The translations under genes and the position numbers were made by a program. Source: a virus. Taken from it: a stretch of 37,120 nucleotides of DNA. Within the stretch, counting starts at the first letter, position 1, and every line of letters starts with the position of its first letter. The stretch lies in the IMG/VR virus record IMGVR_UViG_3300046002_004981, positions 1 to 37,120 of that record, one strand, 5' to 3'. Below, one piece after another: positions 21,037 to 28,983 of the stretch. The notes under the pieces were generated by a model. That model ran no database searches. It was not told the origin of the DNA and worked only from the letters and a program-made list of their open reading frames with translations.

Positions 21037-23114
21037 TATTGCGCCTCTTGGAATTGCTGAATAGGTTGTGGTTGTTGTTCTTGTTGCTCAAGCTCTGCAC
21101 TATCATCACCTAGCGTGCTGGTTTGCATCGTGTGCTGTAAATCAGCAATTGCCATCTGATGGATGACGCCAAACTGCTTGTTTGCGATTTCAGCCGTTAC
21201 TTTCATGCGATCAGTTTCAGCTTTGAATATTTCAATCTCAAGCTTTTGTTGTGCCTCATGCTCACCAGACTGGGCTTGTTGCAAGGCTTCACTCATGTGC
21301 TGCATCTGGTCAGCCATCTGATTCATTTGTTGCTCGATTTGCGGGTCCATTTGTGGCTTTGCCTCGCCCTCTTGTTCCGCTTGCTGGATTTGTGGTGGTA
21401 ACATGGCTTTCATGCGCTTGCTGATTTCTTGCGCCCCCGGCCAGTCCATGTTTTTCACAATCAAATCACCAGCAATCTGCAATATGGCAGGATCAGCTTG
21501 TACAAAGGCCATCATACTTTCAGCCGCTTCTTGGCGCTTAGTTGCATAGCTTGGCCCAACAGCAACGGTAACGTCATACTTGCCGACACCGAGGTTATAG
21601 ATTGACTTAATCTCGCCCTGCTCATCCTCTTGCTCTGTTTTAGCTTGTGGTTGATTCGGATCGAGTTGTATGTTCTTAGGCTCACCATCTTCACCGATGA
21701 TTCTGGCGACGCGCTGTGTATCGTAAATCTTGGGGATCATCTCGATCATAATACGACCAGCATGACGCAATGACCGCGCTAGATTGTCGCTAAAGTGAAA
21801 GTTACCCGTTGAAGATTGACGTTGCTGCGAGAGAATGGCTTTACCGGATTGATTGCTTTCATGGTTACCCATCGCCGCATCAAACATACCCATTGTTGCT
21901 TTGATGTCTAGCTCGGCTCTGTTCATCGCAGATTCAAAGCCTGGGTTTGTTCCGGGGGGTTGTTCTCTGCGTGGTGGACCTAAGATATTACCAAGCAATG
22001 AAACAGGGTTATAAGTTAAGACTGACTGGTTGATTCTATTCGCGTTTTGCCATTCTTGTTCGTAGCCATCGAGCTGACCTTCTGCTGCGATGTAAGGTGC
22101 GCGTGGAGCAAGCGCAAGTAGTTCCGCGTTAGCCGATTGAAAGAAATTATAGAGCTTGGCAGGGTCTTTGGCATGTCGTGTCAGTCCGTGCAAGTGTCTG
22201 CGTCCTTCTATCCAGACTTCAGAGCCATAAACAGGAATGACGGGGATAAACGAGGTCGGTAGTTCTGTTTTATCAAGAATCTGATCGCCTGCCAGTTTGT
22301 ACCACTTGCAAATCTTGGTTTCTGATTGGCGTTCTTTCTCAATCATGTGGTGATATTCTTCGGGGATTTCATCCTTCCATGCCGCCGATCCGTCTTGAAG
22401 CAATGCTAATGTTCTTGGCTTGGTGTCAATCACAAAGTATTCGGCAATCCTGACCGCCTCGGTTGAATACCAGCCGACTGAATCGCCGCTACCGTTAGCA
22501 TCCCAGCTAGTGACATCCACATCAGGATAGCTTGCTTCAAAGTCATCGCGCGTCCACTCCTCAACGACAAACGCCCACTTAGCATCGCTACCGTCACACT
22601 CGGTTGATTCTGGGTCAAAATAGACCTTGAAAGGGTCAACACACGGCTTGATGACAATATCTTGGTCAAAGCTTTCAGGGTCACAATAGTCAGTGACTAT
22701 ACGAAAATAACCTAGACCGCTATCAACTTGCCATTCTGCTGCTATATCGTAAACGGTATCAGCACCGCTGACATCTTGGATATGTCGAAGCAAACCTTGC
22801 AACACTTCCGCTGTATCAACATCGGCATTATCATCAACCGGACGACATTGGATTGACGGACGATTCTGACGGATCTCGTTAATAACTTGATTGCGAAATT
22901 GAAACAGCCGGTTAATGGTCAGCATCGGACGTTCTGCACCTGGGCGTTCACGATCACGTTTGACTGACTCAGGCCATTGCTCACCTAAGCGTACAAACTT
23001 GATGTCGTCGAGCCGTTCTTTACGCCCTTTGCTTTCCGAATCAGACGCCATTGCAAAGCGTTTATGAGCCGTTGCAATGAACTTATCCGGTGCTTTCTCT
23101 TTCTTCTTAGCCAT
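21036..23114 (-). CDS. Portal protein (P22 gp1-like)
   Basis: A 692-aa protein near the size of P22 gp1 (725 aa). It forms the ring through which DNA is packed and ejected. Landmarks are the N-terminal RKERLDDIKFVRLGEQWPE, RPMLTINRLFQFRNQVINE, and SGLGYFRIVTDY. The C-terminal helix is rich in Gln and Met (QMNQMADQMQHMSEALQQ), equivalent to the barrel or crown region. ATG 23114 was chosen over upstream ATGs because GGGAG in hairpin copy D lies 5 nt before it. It follows terminase directly. Confidence 0.93.
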   Translation of the reverse strand: MAKKKEKAPDKFIATAHKRFAMASDSESKGRKERLDDIKFVRLGEQWPESVKRDRERPGAERPMLTINRLFQFRNQVINEIRQNRPSIQCRPVDDNADVDTAEVLQGLLRHIQDVSGADTVYDIAAEWQVDSGLGYFRIVTDYCDPESFDQDIVIKPCVDPFKVYFDPESTECDGSDAKWAFVVEEWTRDDFEASYPDVDVTSWDANGSGDSVGWYSTEAVRIAEYFVIDTKPRTLALLQDGSAAWKDEIPEEYHHMIEKERQSETKICKWYKLAGDQILDKTELPTSFIPVIPVYGSEVWIEGRRHLHGLTRHAKDPAKLYNFFQSANAELLALAPRAPYIAAEGQLDGYEQEWQNANRINQSVLTYNPVSLLGNILGPPRREQPPGTNPGFESAMNRAELDIKATMGMFDAAMGNHESNQSGKAILSQQRQSSTGNFHFSDNLARSLRHAGRIMIEMIPKIYDTQRVARIIGEDGEPKNIQLDPNQPQAKTEQEDEQGEIKSIYNLGVGKYDVTVAVGPSYATKRQEAAESMMAFVQADPAILQIAGDLIVKNMDWPGAQEISKRMKAMLPPQIQQAEQEGEAKPQMDPQIEQQMNQMADQMQHMSEALQQAQSGEHEAQQKLEIEIFKAETDRMKVTAEIANKQFGVIHQMAIADLQHTMQTSTLGDDSAELEQQEQQPQPIQQFQEAQ

Positions 23115-23115
23115 T

Positions 23116-23129
23116 ATGTCTCCCGACAT
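23116..23129 (-). promoter_or_regulatory. GGGA-loop hairpin carrying the Shine-Dalgarno, copy D
   Basis: Minus strand ATGTC-GGGA-GACAT: a 5-bp stem and GGGA loop, 1 nt before ATG 23114 of the portal gene, overlapping the terL stop codon. The outer pairs differ from copies A-C but remain complementary. Confidence 0.65.
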
Positions 23130-24346
23130 TACATCCAACTGCCTGATGGTACGTTAACCGCTTGCCGATCTCTGGGCTTGATTACATGCCTGATGCCTTC
23201 GCACGCATAACGCAGAGCATCAATGACATGATTATTCTTATCTTCTAAAATCGGTAGAATCTGCCCGGTCAACGGGTCAGTTTTGTAACTGTACATTGTC
23301 AATTCTTTGATCGTCTCAACGCACCTTGGATGCACGACAATATCAAACGACTTTAGAAACTCAACACCATCATCCACCGAGCCTGCGCCTTTTTTTGCGT
23401 AAGTAATCTTAGGATAACCATGTTTCTGTAAATGACTGATGGTTTCCGGTCTTGCTGAGTCCGCAGTAATAAACCACTTGTCCGACTCTGGCACACGTCG
23501 CAGTAAATCGGGTGTGTTGATAATCTCACAGCCAACCATGACGGCTTCGTGGTCAATGTACAGCAAGTTACCGTCCGCACTACAGCGCACAAATGCTGTC
23601 GGATCAACCGCAAACCCAAAGTCTAAGCCAAGTCTGAATATCGTTCCGGCTGGGCGTTCAAAATCTTGCACCTTCCAGTTACGAAATACTCGCGCTTCTG
23701 AGTTACGCTGATATTCCCCTAACCAGACATGAGCGTATTTATCAGGATCACGCTTCTTGTCGTATTCCATTTCATCGCGCAAGACGTCCGGCAACCAAGG
23801 GTTATCCATATAGTTAGCTTGCACAACAATCGCGTCAGGTGGTGGTGTCTCACCTCGCAACAACACATCAATCGGGTCGCTGTCTTTACTTGGGTTCCAG
23901 CTAAACCACAGCTCGCTGTCCGGCTTTCTGATCGTCGGCCTCAGTAGATCAAGGCTTCGTTGCGATAACGACTGCGCTTCTTCTACCCAAGCAATATCAA
24001 AGCCTTCTAAAGACTTGATTGAATCGCTGGTGTGGTTTTGCATACCTTGAAAGATTATGCGGCCACCGTTTTTAGCCTTAATGACAGACTCTTGCACTTC
24101 AAATAGCGGACTTACACCCAACGCTTCGATCTTGATCTCTAACAGCTTCTTAACTGACTGTGACAAAGACTTTTGAATCTCACGCACACAGACCGCATTA
24201 ATCGGGTTAAGCAAACATGCCTCGATCAACAACTCAGCCATAAAGTGACTCTTGCCACTACCACGACCACCATGCGCGCCTTTGTAGCGACTGGGTTGTA
24301 GTAACGGCTTGAACACTCGTGGTGTGTCAATGTTAAGTTGGGTCAA
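23129..24346 (-). CDS. terL: Terminase large subunit
   Basis: A 405-aa packaging motor and nuclease of the PBSX-type Terminase_3 family. The ATPase has Walker A GGRGSGKS (26-33), a Walker B ending in WVEEAQ (120-125) and WFSWNPSKDSDP near 150. The nuclease half has GLDFGFAVDPTAF near 240, ITADSARPE near 290 and DKNNHVIDALRYA near 375, which supply the acidic residues. The start is TTG 24346, inside the end of terS, with AGGA 6 nt upstream; no ATG fits. Coupled start-up with terS probably sets the subunit ratio. Headful packaging is expected from the P22-like context. Confidence 0.95.
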   Translation of the reverse strand: MTQLNIDTPRVFKPLLQPSRYKGAHGGRGSGKSHFMAELLIEACLLNPINAVCVREIQKSLSQSVKKLLEIKIEALGVSPLFEVQESVIKAKNGGRIIFQGMQNHTSDSIKSLEGFDIAWVEEAQSLSQRSLDLLRPTIRKPDSELWFSWNPSKDSDPIDVLLRGETPPPDAIVVQANYMDNPWLPDVLRDEMEYDKKRDPDKYAHVWLGEYQRNSEARVFRNWKVQDFERPAGTIFRLGLDFGFAVDPTAFVRCSADGNLLYIDHEAVMVGCEIINTPDLLRRVPESDKWFITADSARPETISHLQKHGYPKITYAKKGAGSVDDGVEFLKSFDIVVHPRCVETIKELTMYSYKTDPLTGQILPILEDKNNHVIDALRYACEGIRHVIKPRDRQAVNVPSGSWM

Positions 24347-24605
24347 TGATTGTCCTGGTGATTGCCTTAACGATTAACTCACCGCTGACATTGGCATCAA
24401 CATCAACTTGTTTCGGTAGTATCTTCCCGACCAGCGTCATGAAGGCGTTCGGGTTCTCTATCGACTGTGCAACAAAATAAGACTGACCTCCGACTTCATC
24501 CAGCGCGCCAAGAATCATGTCCTTAATCTCTTGCGTGGTCTTATTCGGTACGCCTTTCTTGCGCCCTCTACCTCTATTTCCCGTAGATTCGCCTATTTTA
24601 TTCAT
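24333..24605 (-). CDS. terS: Terminase small subunit
   Basis: A 90-aa DNA-recognition subunit. A basic N-terminal tail (GNRGRGRKKGVPNKTTQEIKD) leads into helices (MILGALDEVGGQSYFVAQS), then NPNAFMTLVGKILPKQVDV. This layout is common to short phage TerS proteins encoded before Terminase_3 genes. It overlaps terL by 14 nt. An extended -10 promoter at 24640-24645 lies 35 bp upstream, so terS opens the late transcription unit. Confidence 0.85.
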   Translation of the reverse strand: MNKIGESTGNRGRGRKKGVPNKTTQEIKDMILGALDEVGGQSYFVAQSIENPNAFMTLVGKILPKQVDVDANVSGELIVKAITRTIIDPT

Positions 24606-24639
24606 ATCTAAACACTACTTATAGTATTTTCATGATTCA

Positions 24640-24666
24640 ATTATACCATATCTTGTGTTTTTGCAA
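24640..24666 (-). promoter_or_regulatory. Extended -10 promoter before the terminase genes
   Basis: The minus strand shows TTGCAA, a 15-bp spacer and TGG-TATAAT (a consensus -10 with the TGn extension). The expected start is near 24633, giving a leader of under 30 nt before terS. It is the best sigma-70-type site between replication and late genes. Confidence 0.6.
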
Positions 24667-24668
24667 CA

Positions 24669-24848
24669 TTATCGTTGATGTTCTGGCACATGACTATCAC
24701 TGGGCAACTTTGCCCCACAGTCATAGCACCATTTTTGTTTAAAGCTATGTAAAATCATGCAGTATTCATGTTTACATTGCTTTTTTAAATGTGCTGGTAG
24801 ATTAAATAGATTGATTGGTTGCAAATCCAGCATGGGCCAGTTAATCAT
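24669..24848 (-). CDS. 59-aa zinc-binding protein
   Basis: The start ATG 24848 overlaps the stop of the DUF3310 gene as ATGA, and the stop is TAA 24671-24669. The product starts MINWPMLDLQPINLF and contains CKHEYC followed by WCYDCG, a possible Cys/His zinc knuckle. The preserved cysteines and the coupled start argue for a true gene. It is the last gene before the late promoter. The function is unknown. Confidence 0.68.
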   Translation of the reverse strand: MINWPMLDLQPINLFNLPAHLKKQCKHEYCMILHSFKQKWCYDCGAKLPSDSHVPEHQR

Positions 24849-25048
24849 CGGTAAGCGTTCTGTATTTCTCTGTCTAAATACCAGCGTGCTTTTTCCAAGT
24901 CATCAAGTCGCTTATCTTTATGATCTGCCCGGCTAATGTACTTGACGACATTGCCCAGGTTAAAGCCCAGCGCTTTCGCTTCAATAAAGTCTATGGTTTC
25001 AATGCCACCCTGTGTGTAATGCTTGGGGTTGTTAATGATATCTATCAT
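24845..25048 (-). CDS. DUF3310 family protein (T7 gp1.7-related family)
   Basis: A 67-aa single-domain protein with the family core PKHYTQGG at 8-15, IETIDFIEAKALGF, GNVVKYISRADHKD and LDDLEKARWYLDREI. This is DUF3310, whose T7 member gp1.7 acts in nucleotide phosphorylation. Whether such short stand-alone copies are kinases is unknown. It belongs to the overlapping chain of small genes after the replication genes. Confidence 0.85.
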   Translation of the reverse strand: MIDIINNPKHYTQGGIETIDFIEAKALGFNLGNVVKYISRADHKDKRLDDLEKARWYLDREIQNAYR

Positions 25049-25729
25049 TTACTTTCTCATGTTTTGGCGGAGATCCGACATTTGACGCTCTAACTCGATC
25101 ATCTTCTTTTCATCTTCTGAAATTGAATTTTTATCTTTTAACTGTTCCTCAAACTCTATGTAAGCCAGTTCTGCTGTTGTCTTAAGATTTGATACTTTTG
25201 TTGTAATATCTGAAATTAGGGCAAGCAAATCATTAAAAATATCGTTTGTTTTTTCTTCTTTTTTAACTTGCATAGTATCCCCATAAATTTCTTTTGAACG
25301 ACAGAATAGACCGCGTTTTGTTTCTACAATTAAGCCATTAGATACCATTGTATTTAGCCCTATCTGTACAATGTTGGTTGTTAAGTTAACGCCCGTAGAC
25401 CTGGTTATTTCCCTGCCAATTTGCTGAATATTCCAAGGCTCAGACTTTGGCACGACGTCATAAACCTTTTTATAATTGGGTGCTAAATCCATGTAAATCT
25501 CTTTAAATTTATTGGGCATTTTATTTATTTCCTTTTTTCTGTAATAACTCTTCAAAGCTAATTCATTTTTTCTTTTTCTTACCGCTGGAATTTCTTTTCT
25601 TTCTTTATTATATTTATGTAAGCAACTCTTGCATGATGATTCCCATGAGATTCTGCCGTTAATAACTCTTGAATAAAAATATTCTAATAACTTCACCTCT
25701 CCGCATTTATTACATTTCTTTTCATCCAC
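25049..25729 (-). CDS. Zinc-ribbon and winged-helix-like DNA-binding protein
   Basis: A 226-aa product from GTG 25729, chosen because GGAGG lies 7 nt upstream and longer frames lack a ribosome site. Residues 3-40 form a zinc finger (CNKCGEVKLLEYF ... SSCKSC). The middle part is basic. A winged-helix-like region lies near 90-150 (WNIQQIGREITRSTGV, then LNTMVSNGLIVETKRG). The C-terminus is an acidic coiled coil. It may act in replication or transcription control. I recognise no named family. The start overlaps the 35-aa gene by 8 nt. Confidence 0.68.
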   Translation of the reverse strand: MDEKKCNKCGEVKLLEYFYSRVINGRISWESSCKSCLHKYNKERKEIPAVRKRKNELALKSYYRKKEINKMPNKFKEIYMDLAPNYKKVYDVVPKSEPWNIQQIGREITRSTGVNLTTNIVQIGLNTMVSNGLIVETKRGLFCRSKEIYGDTMQVKKEEKTNDIFNDLLALISDITTKVSNLKTTAELAYIEFEEQLKDKNSISEDEKKMIELERQMSDLRQNMRK

Positions 25730-25829
25730 GAGTTTTCCTCCACAGGTCAAATAAGATTGCCGGTGATGCAATGATTAACACGACTGTCAGCAATGCCCGG
25801 ATAATAATCATCTCGATAAAGCGTTTCAT
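25722..25829 (-). CDS. 35-aa single-span membrane peptide
   Basis: A small frame MKRFIEMIIIRALLTVVLII and onwards to a basic end (LWRKTRG). It is almost entirely one membrane helix with positive ends. Its start shares a base with the stop of the 27-aa gene (TGATG) and its end overlaps the GTG start of the next gene, so it sits in an unbroken translational chain. GGTGG lies 5 nt before the start. The function is unknown. Confidence 0.6.
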   Translation of the reverse strand: MKRFIEMIIIRALLTVVLIIASPAILFDLWRKTRG

Positions 25830-25912
25830 CAAGGCCACCGATTCATCTGATACATGACAAACATAAAAATTATCACTGACAAATAAAACGGGATGGAAAA
25901 TAATTCAGTCAT
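25829..25912 (-). CDS. 27-aa membrane peptide
   Basis: Encodes MTELFSIPFYLSVIIFMFVM plus YQMNRWP: one hydrophobic helix with a short basic tail. GGAG lies 9 nt before ATG 25912, which overlaps the stop of the 53-aa gene (ATGA), and TGATG links it to the next peptide. Two membrane peptides in succession suggest a two-part unit. The function is unknown. Size alone keeps confidence moderate. Confidence 0.5.
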   Translation of the reverse strand: MTELFSIPFYLSVIIFMFVMYQMNRWP

Positions 25913-26070
25913 TTCAATAAACTCCGATCTCGTATTCCTGTTTCAGCTAAATGCTTTCGGTACAGTTCACGCTTCTTTGCCATTTGCTTGTTGGTTGGCT
26001 TATAGACTTTGTAGTTTTTTATATACCAAGCTCTTTGGTACGCCTTAATGTCATCGGTTTTTTTAGCCAT
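25909..26070 (-). CDS. 53-aa basic helical protein
   Basis: Starts MAKKTDDIKAYQRAWYIKNY and continues with many Lys and Arg residues (AKKRELYRKH), a likely nucleic-acid-binding helix. TAATG couples it to rusA upstream and ATGA to the 27-aa peptide downstream. Similar short basic proteins (KAYQRAWY pattern) are common beside phage endonuclease genes. Confidence 0.65.
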   Translation of the reverse strand: MAKKTDDIKAYQRAWYIKNYKVYKPTNKQMAKKRELYRKHLAETGIRDRSLLK

Positions 26071-26435
26071 TAAACAATCTCTCTAATTTGCACCAGCATT
26101 TTCCCGCCTGGTATTTTTTCGCATCGAGTCACGCTTAACTGATCGACTTGTTCATCATCCAGCCATACCCCTGCGTGTGTTAACGCATCCAAGCAACTCT
26201 TAATACGATTATCAATGTCATACTTCCTCAGCGTAGGCGCATACAAAGCAATATCGACCATTACCCGACCTGTTAGCGTGTTTAAGCCGATTTCTTTAAT
26301 TAGCCTATTAACGGCCTGCTTAAACTCTGTTCCTTCCTTGCTGATATAAATTTGCGCCCTTCTTCCTATTACTCGATGCTTCCAGTAGTGGTTGATTGAT
26401 GGCGGCCAAGGTAGGGTTAATGTTGTTATGTTCAT
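26070..26435 (-). CDS. rusA: RusA-type Holliday-junction resolvase
   Basis: A 121-aa endodeoxyribonuclease that cuts branched DNA made during replication and recombination before packaging. It has the family's start TLPWPPSINHYWKH and the acidic motif KYDIDNRIKSCLDALTHAGVWLDDEQV. D73, D75 and the DD pair at 93-94 match the metal-binding aspartates. The length matches E. coli RusA (about 120 aa). It lies directly beyond the iteron region and couples to the small-gene chain. Confidence 0.93.
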   Translation of the reverse strand: MNITTLTLPWPPSINHYWKHRVIGRRAQIYISKEGTEFKQAVNRLIKEIGLNTLTGRVMVDIALYAPTLRKYDIDNRIKSCLDALTHAGVWLDDEQVDQLSVTRCEKIPGGKMLVQIREIV

Positions 26436-26442
26436 AATTTTG

Positions 26443-26673
26443 AATTGACATGAATTGACATGAATTGGCAGACTTTTAATGTCAATTTAACCTGTTGATT
26501 AATATAATAAATACACCTATATATATTGAATTGACAAATATATAGCGATACATACCTACCTTGTAATACATTAGGGTATGTATCGGAAGCCTTGCCAATT
26601 TGCCAATTCACCTGTTTTCTTTTTAAAATCATCATGTTAAATTGACATTTTTAATTGTCAATTCATGTCAATT
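26443..26673. repeat. Iteron-like array, candidate replication origin
   Basis: The 8-mer AATTGACA occurs four times on plus (26443, 26453, 26529, 26640) and three times on minus (plus-strand coordinates 26480, 26656, 26666). G-for-A variants lie at 26463, 26593 and 26601, with a near copy at 26682. Three copies stand in 10-bp tandem at 26441-26470. The stretch is very AT-rich and surrounds an 11-bp dyad. It begins inside the last codons of the primase-helicase gene. Iterons, a dyad and AT-rich DNA beside the replication protein resemble an origin. Operators for a regulator remain possible. Confidence 0.55.
26546..26585. repeat. 11-bp perfect inverted repeat inside the iteron region
   Basis: CGATACATACC at 26546-26556 is the exact reverse complement of 26575-26585, with an 18-nt spacer. 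There is no T run, so it is not a terminator. It could be a protein-bound dyad or an extruded hairpin used for primase entry. Confidence 0.75.
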
Positions 26674-28948
26674 CATCATTTAATTGACTATTTATAGCCT
26701 TAAAGACGTTTCTTGGCTTACCTGGCTTCCCTTCACGAGTATTCACCAAAGCGATTAATTCAGCTTTTAGTAGTGACTGGATGACGTCGCCAAGATCTTT
26801 TTCTTTAAACTTGGTAAACGGTGCAACCCGATTCATGTCACGTTCTGAATAACCCGCTTTCTTACTTCTAATGGCTGCCAAAACATCATGCTTGGCTTGT
26901 TGAAATTCTGATCCAACAATGTTCTCCTTAACATCAGTCACAACAGCCAAAGATAACTTATCCATATAACGCACAGCAGTAGTGGCGTGGTCTTCTTCAA
27001 TGGTGGTAGCAAAAGGATTAACAGCCAAAGCAACCGCTAAGGACACCCGGCCCGCAAACTCGCCATAACGACCCACGCAACCTTCTAAGCCTTCTGCTTC
27101 CAGTTCGTTCATCAAGGCCACCATCTTTTCAGCAAAAGCAGTCAGTCTGTTTTCAGCACCTTCTGTTTCATCAATGACAATCACTTCCCCGGTTACTTCG
27201 GGAGAGTTTAAAGAGCAAGAGGCAGGATCATGTTCCATTGCTCGATCATTAATGGCTTTTGACCAGTTGATGATTGAAAGCGGTACAGATAAAGGCCGTG
27301 TTTTTTTAGGTGCAATACGGGGAAGATTGCTTTTACAAGTAATAAAGCGACCAAAGAAACCATCCTTAATCATCTCAACGGTCAGGTTGGAATAAAACGT
27401 GGATGGTGTTGTCATTGATTGAATGGTAATGGCGGGGTTTTTAATGGTTAACGAACCCTCAGTATTTTTTGAAGATCCCAGTGTTGAATAATTCTTTGAG
27501 CGGATATCACCACCTAAACGACCAATACACTCCATTAACGTCGTATTGGCTGACTTACCAATAAAATTACTTTTACTGTTTGAGGCTTCCAAATACATAC
27601 CCAACTCATCAATCACTGAGATGTGCACTGGCTTAGTGTTTAACGTCGATAACACAGCACCGGCTGATGTGTAACCATCACCGGCTAAAAGCTTTTCCAT
27701 ATCACAGGCTTTCAGCACATCCTCAGTAACCCGTTTAATATGTTCTTTACCACAGGCTGTCGGTGCAATGTTTAAAAAGTACAAGGAGGCATAATCATCA
27801 AAGACGGTTTTAAAGCGACGACCCAACATGACTGACACAATGCCAAGCGCTGTTTGAGCTGCAAAGGCCGGTTGTGGAATCTTAGCGGTTGCATTGTAAT
27901 AGTCTTGAATCTCACCTAATACACCAGGGAGCCGTTCGACTTCACTGTAAATGGGTGCATCTGGTTTGATGTACAGTAATTCAGGTGACCAAGTGATTTG
28001 ACTAATCACCGGCTTATTAACCCAACCGGCCTCCATTGCCATTTTAAAAATGGTTGCTTTGGTAATACCGGATAGGCCTTTACGCTTAAAACTGTTCCAG
28101 ACTTTGAGCTGGTCTTTGTAATCGTATTTATCAGAGCGTTGTGACCAATCGCACCACAAATCAAAACCAGCACCACCGCCTAAATCATTCTGTAGAGCCA
28201 TTCCGACTTGATACCAAATATCACGATCAGACGCATCAATAAAAAATAAAGCGGCTTCCAGCTCGATTAATTCACCATCCGATAAAGGAATGGCAGGACT
28301 GACGGCATCATCAGCTAAGACCATCTTAGTGCGCGCTAAATCGCGCAACCAATCCGGTAATGGAGATGCAATCGCACCATTTAAAGGATCACTAGATGCT
28401 TCCCATGTATACGAGCCACCACTAAAATGATTAGAGGGTTCAAGGACAATATAACCATTTGCCTTAACATCAATGCCTTTACCCAATTTACCAGGTAAGG
28501 TTTGATTAGCCGGTAATTGAAAGATTCGATGCTCACCACCACCTCCGGTATATTGCAAAACATCTGATAATAAAGGTCCGTGTTCGGCTTCTATCGTTTC
28601 AATGGTATACATGCCACCATTACGAGGATCTATATCAATGGCACATAAATTGGATGAAGCTAAATGAGCCGCTATATTGGCTTCTGGATAACTACCCCAC
28701 CACTTCTTAATCAGTGCGCGGTCAGTGGTTGCATTGTCTTGTCCTTTAGGCGCTAACTTATGCAGAGGATGCTTGCCTGAATTACTGCAATCTAATTCAC
28801 CGCACGCACATTGACCATCTGCCTTGACATTCCAAAGTGGGAAAATATGCCAGCCTAAAGCCGCATAACGCAACGCATAGCCCAGCCTTGATTCAAGATC
28901 AATGGTTGGCTCTGCATTACTTACGACTAGCTCTATTTGTGCTGACAT
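26663..28948 (-). CDS. Primase-polymerase / helicase replication protein
   Basis: A 761-aa replication initiator. The N-terminal AEP Prim-Pol domain spans about 22-205. It includes a cysteine knuckle (CACGELDC, 47-54), catalytic D105-x-D107 in CAIDIDPRNGG, H140 in GGGEHRIF and GIDVKANGY (D160). A PriCT_2-like part follows at about 226-308. The helicase-like half has a degenerate P-loop APTACGKEH (395-403), where the usual Ser/Thr is Glu, and Walker B VIDELG (446-450). The last codons lie within iterons. It occupies the place of lambda O, after the Cro- and CII-position genes. Confidence 0.88.
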   Translation of the reverse strand: MSAQIELVVSNAEPTIDLESRLGYALRYAALGWHIFPLWNVKADGQCACGELDCSNSGKHPLHKLAPKGQDNATTDRALIKKWWGSYPEANIAAHLASSNLCAIDIDPRNGGMYTIETIEAEHGPLLSDVLQYTGGGGEHRIFQLPANQTLPGKLGKGIDVKANGYIVLEPSNHFSGGSYTWEASSDPLNGAIASPLPDWLRDLARTKMVLADDAVSPAIPLSDGELIELEAALFFIDASDRDIWYQVGMALQNDLGGGAGFDLWCDWSQRSDKYDYKDQLKVWNSFKRKGLSGITKATIFKMAMEAGWVNKPVISQITWSPELLYIKPDAPIYSEVERLPGVLGEIQDYYNATAKIPQPAFAAQTALGIVSVMLGRRFKTVFDDYASLYFLNIAPTACGKEHIKRVTEDVLKACDMEKLLAGDGYTSAGAVLSTLNTKPVHISVIDELGMYLEASNSKSNFIGKSANTTLMECIGRLGGDIRSKNYSTLGSSKNTEGSLTIKNPAITIQSMTTPSTFYSNLTVEMIKDGFFGRFITCKSNLPRIAPKKTRPLSVPLSIINWSKAINDRAMEHDPASCSLNSPEVTGEVIVIDETEGAENRLTAFAEKMVALMNELEAEGLEGCVGRYGEFAGRVSLAVALAVNPFATTIEEDHATTAVRYMDKLSLAVVTDVKENIVGSEFQQAKHDVLAAIRSKKAGYSERDMNRVAPFTKFKEKDLGDVIQSLLKAELIALVNTREGKPGKPRNVFKAINSQLNDELT

Positions 28949-28949
28949 A

Positions 28950-28977
28950 TTGTTTTAAGTTTGTTTTCTGGCATAAT
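28950..28977 (+). promoter_or_regulatory. Possible promoter for an oop-like RNA
   Basis: TTGTTT at 28950-28955, a 16-bp spacer, and an extended -10, TGG-CATAAT, at 28972-28977 on the plus strand. It points away from the primase start and towards the hairpin at 28996-29036. The expected start is near 28984. Confidence 0.45.
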
Positions 28978-28983
28978 CATTCT

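Noticed and set aside
26432-26635. 67-aa minus-strand reading frame between rusA and the primase gene
   Set aside because: Its sequence is dictated by AT-rich iterons and the dyad, it lacks domain features, and its hydrophobic and aromatic content looks accidental. It may be non-coding origin DNA.
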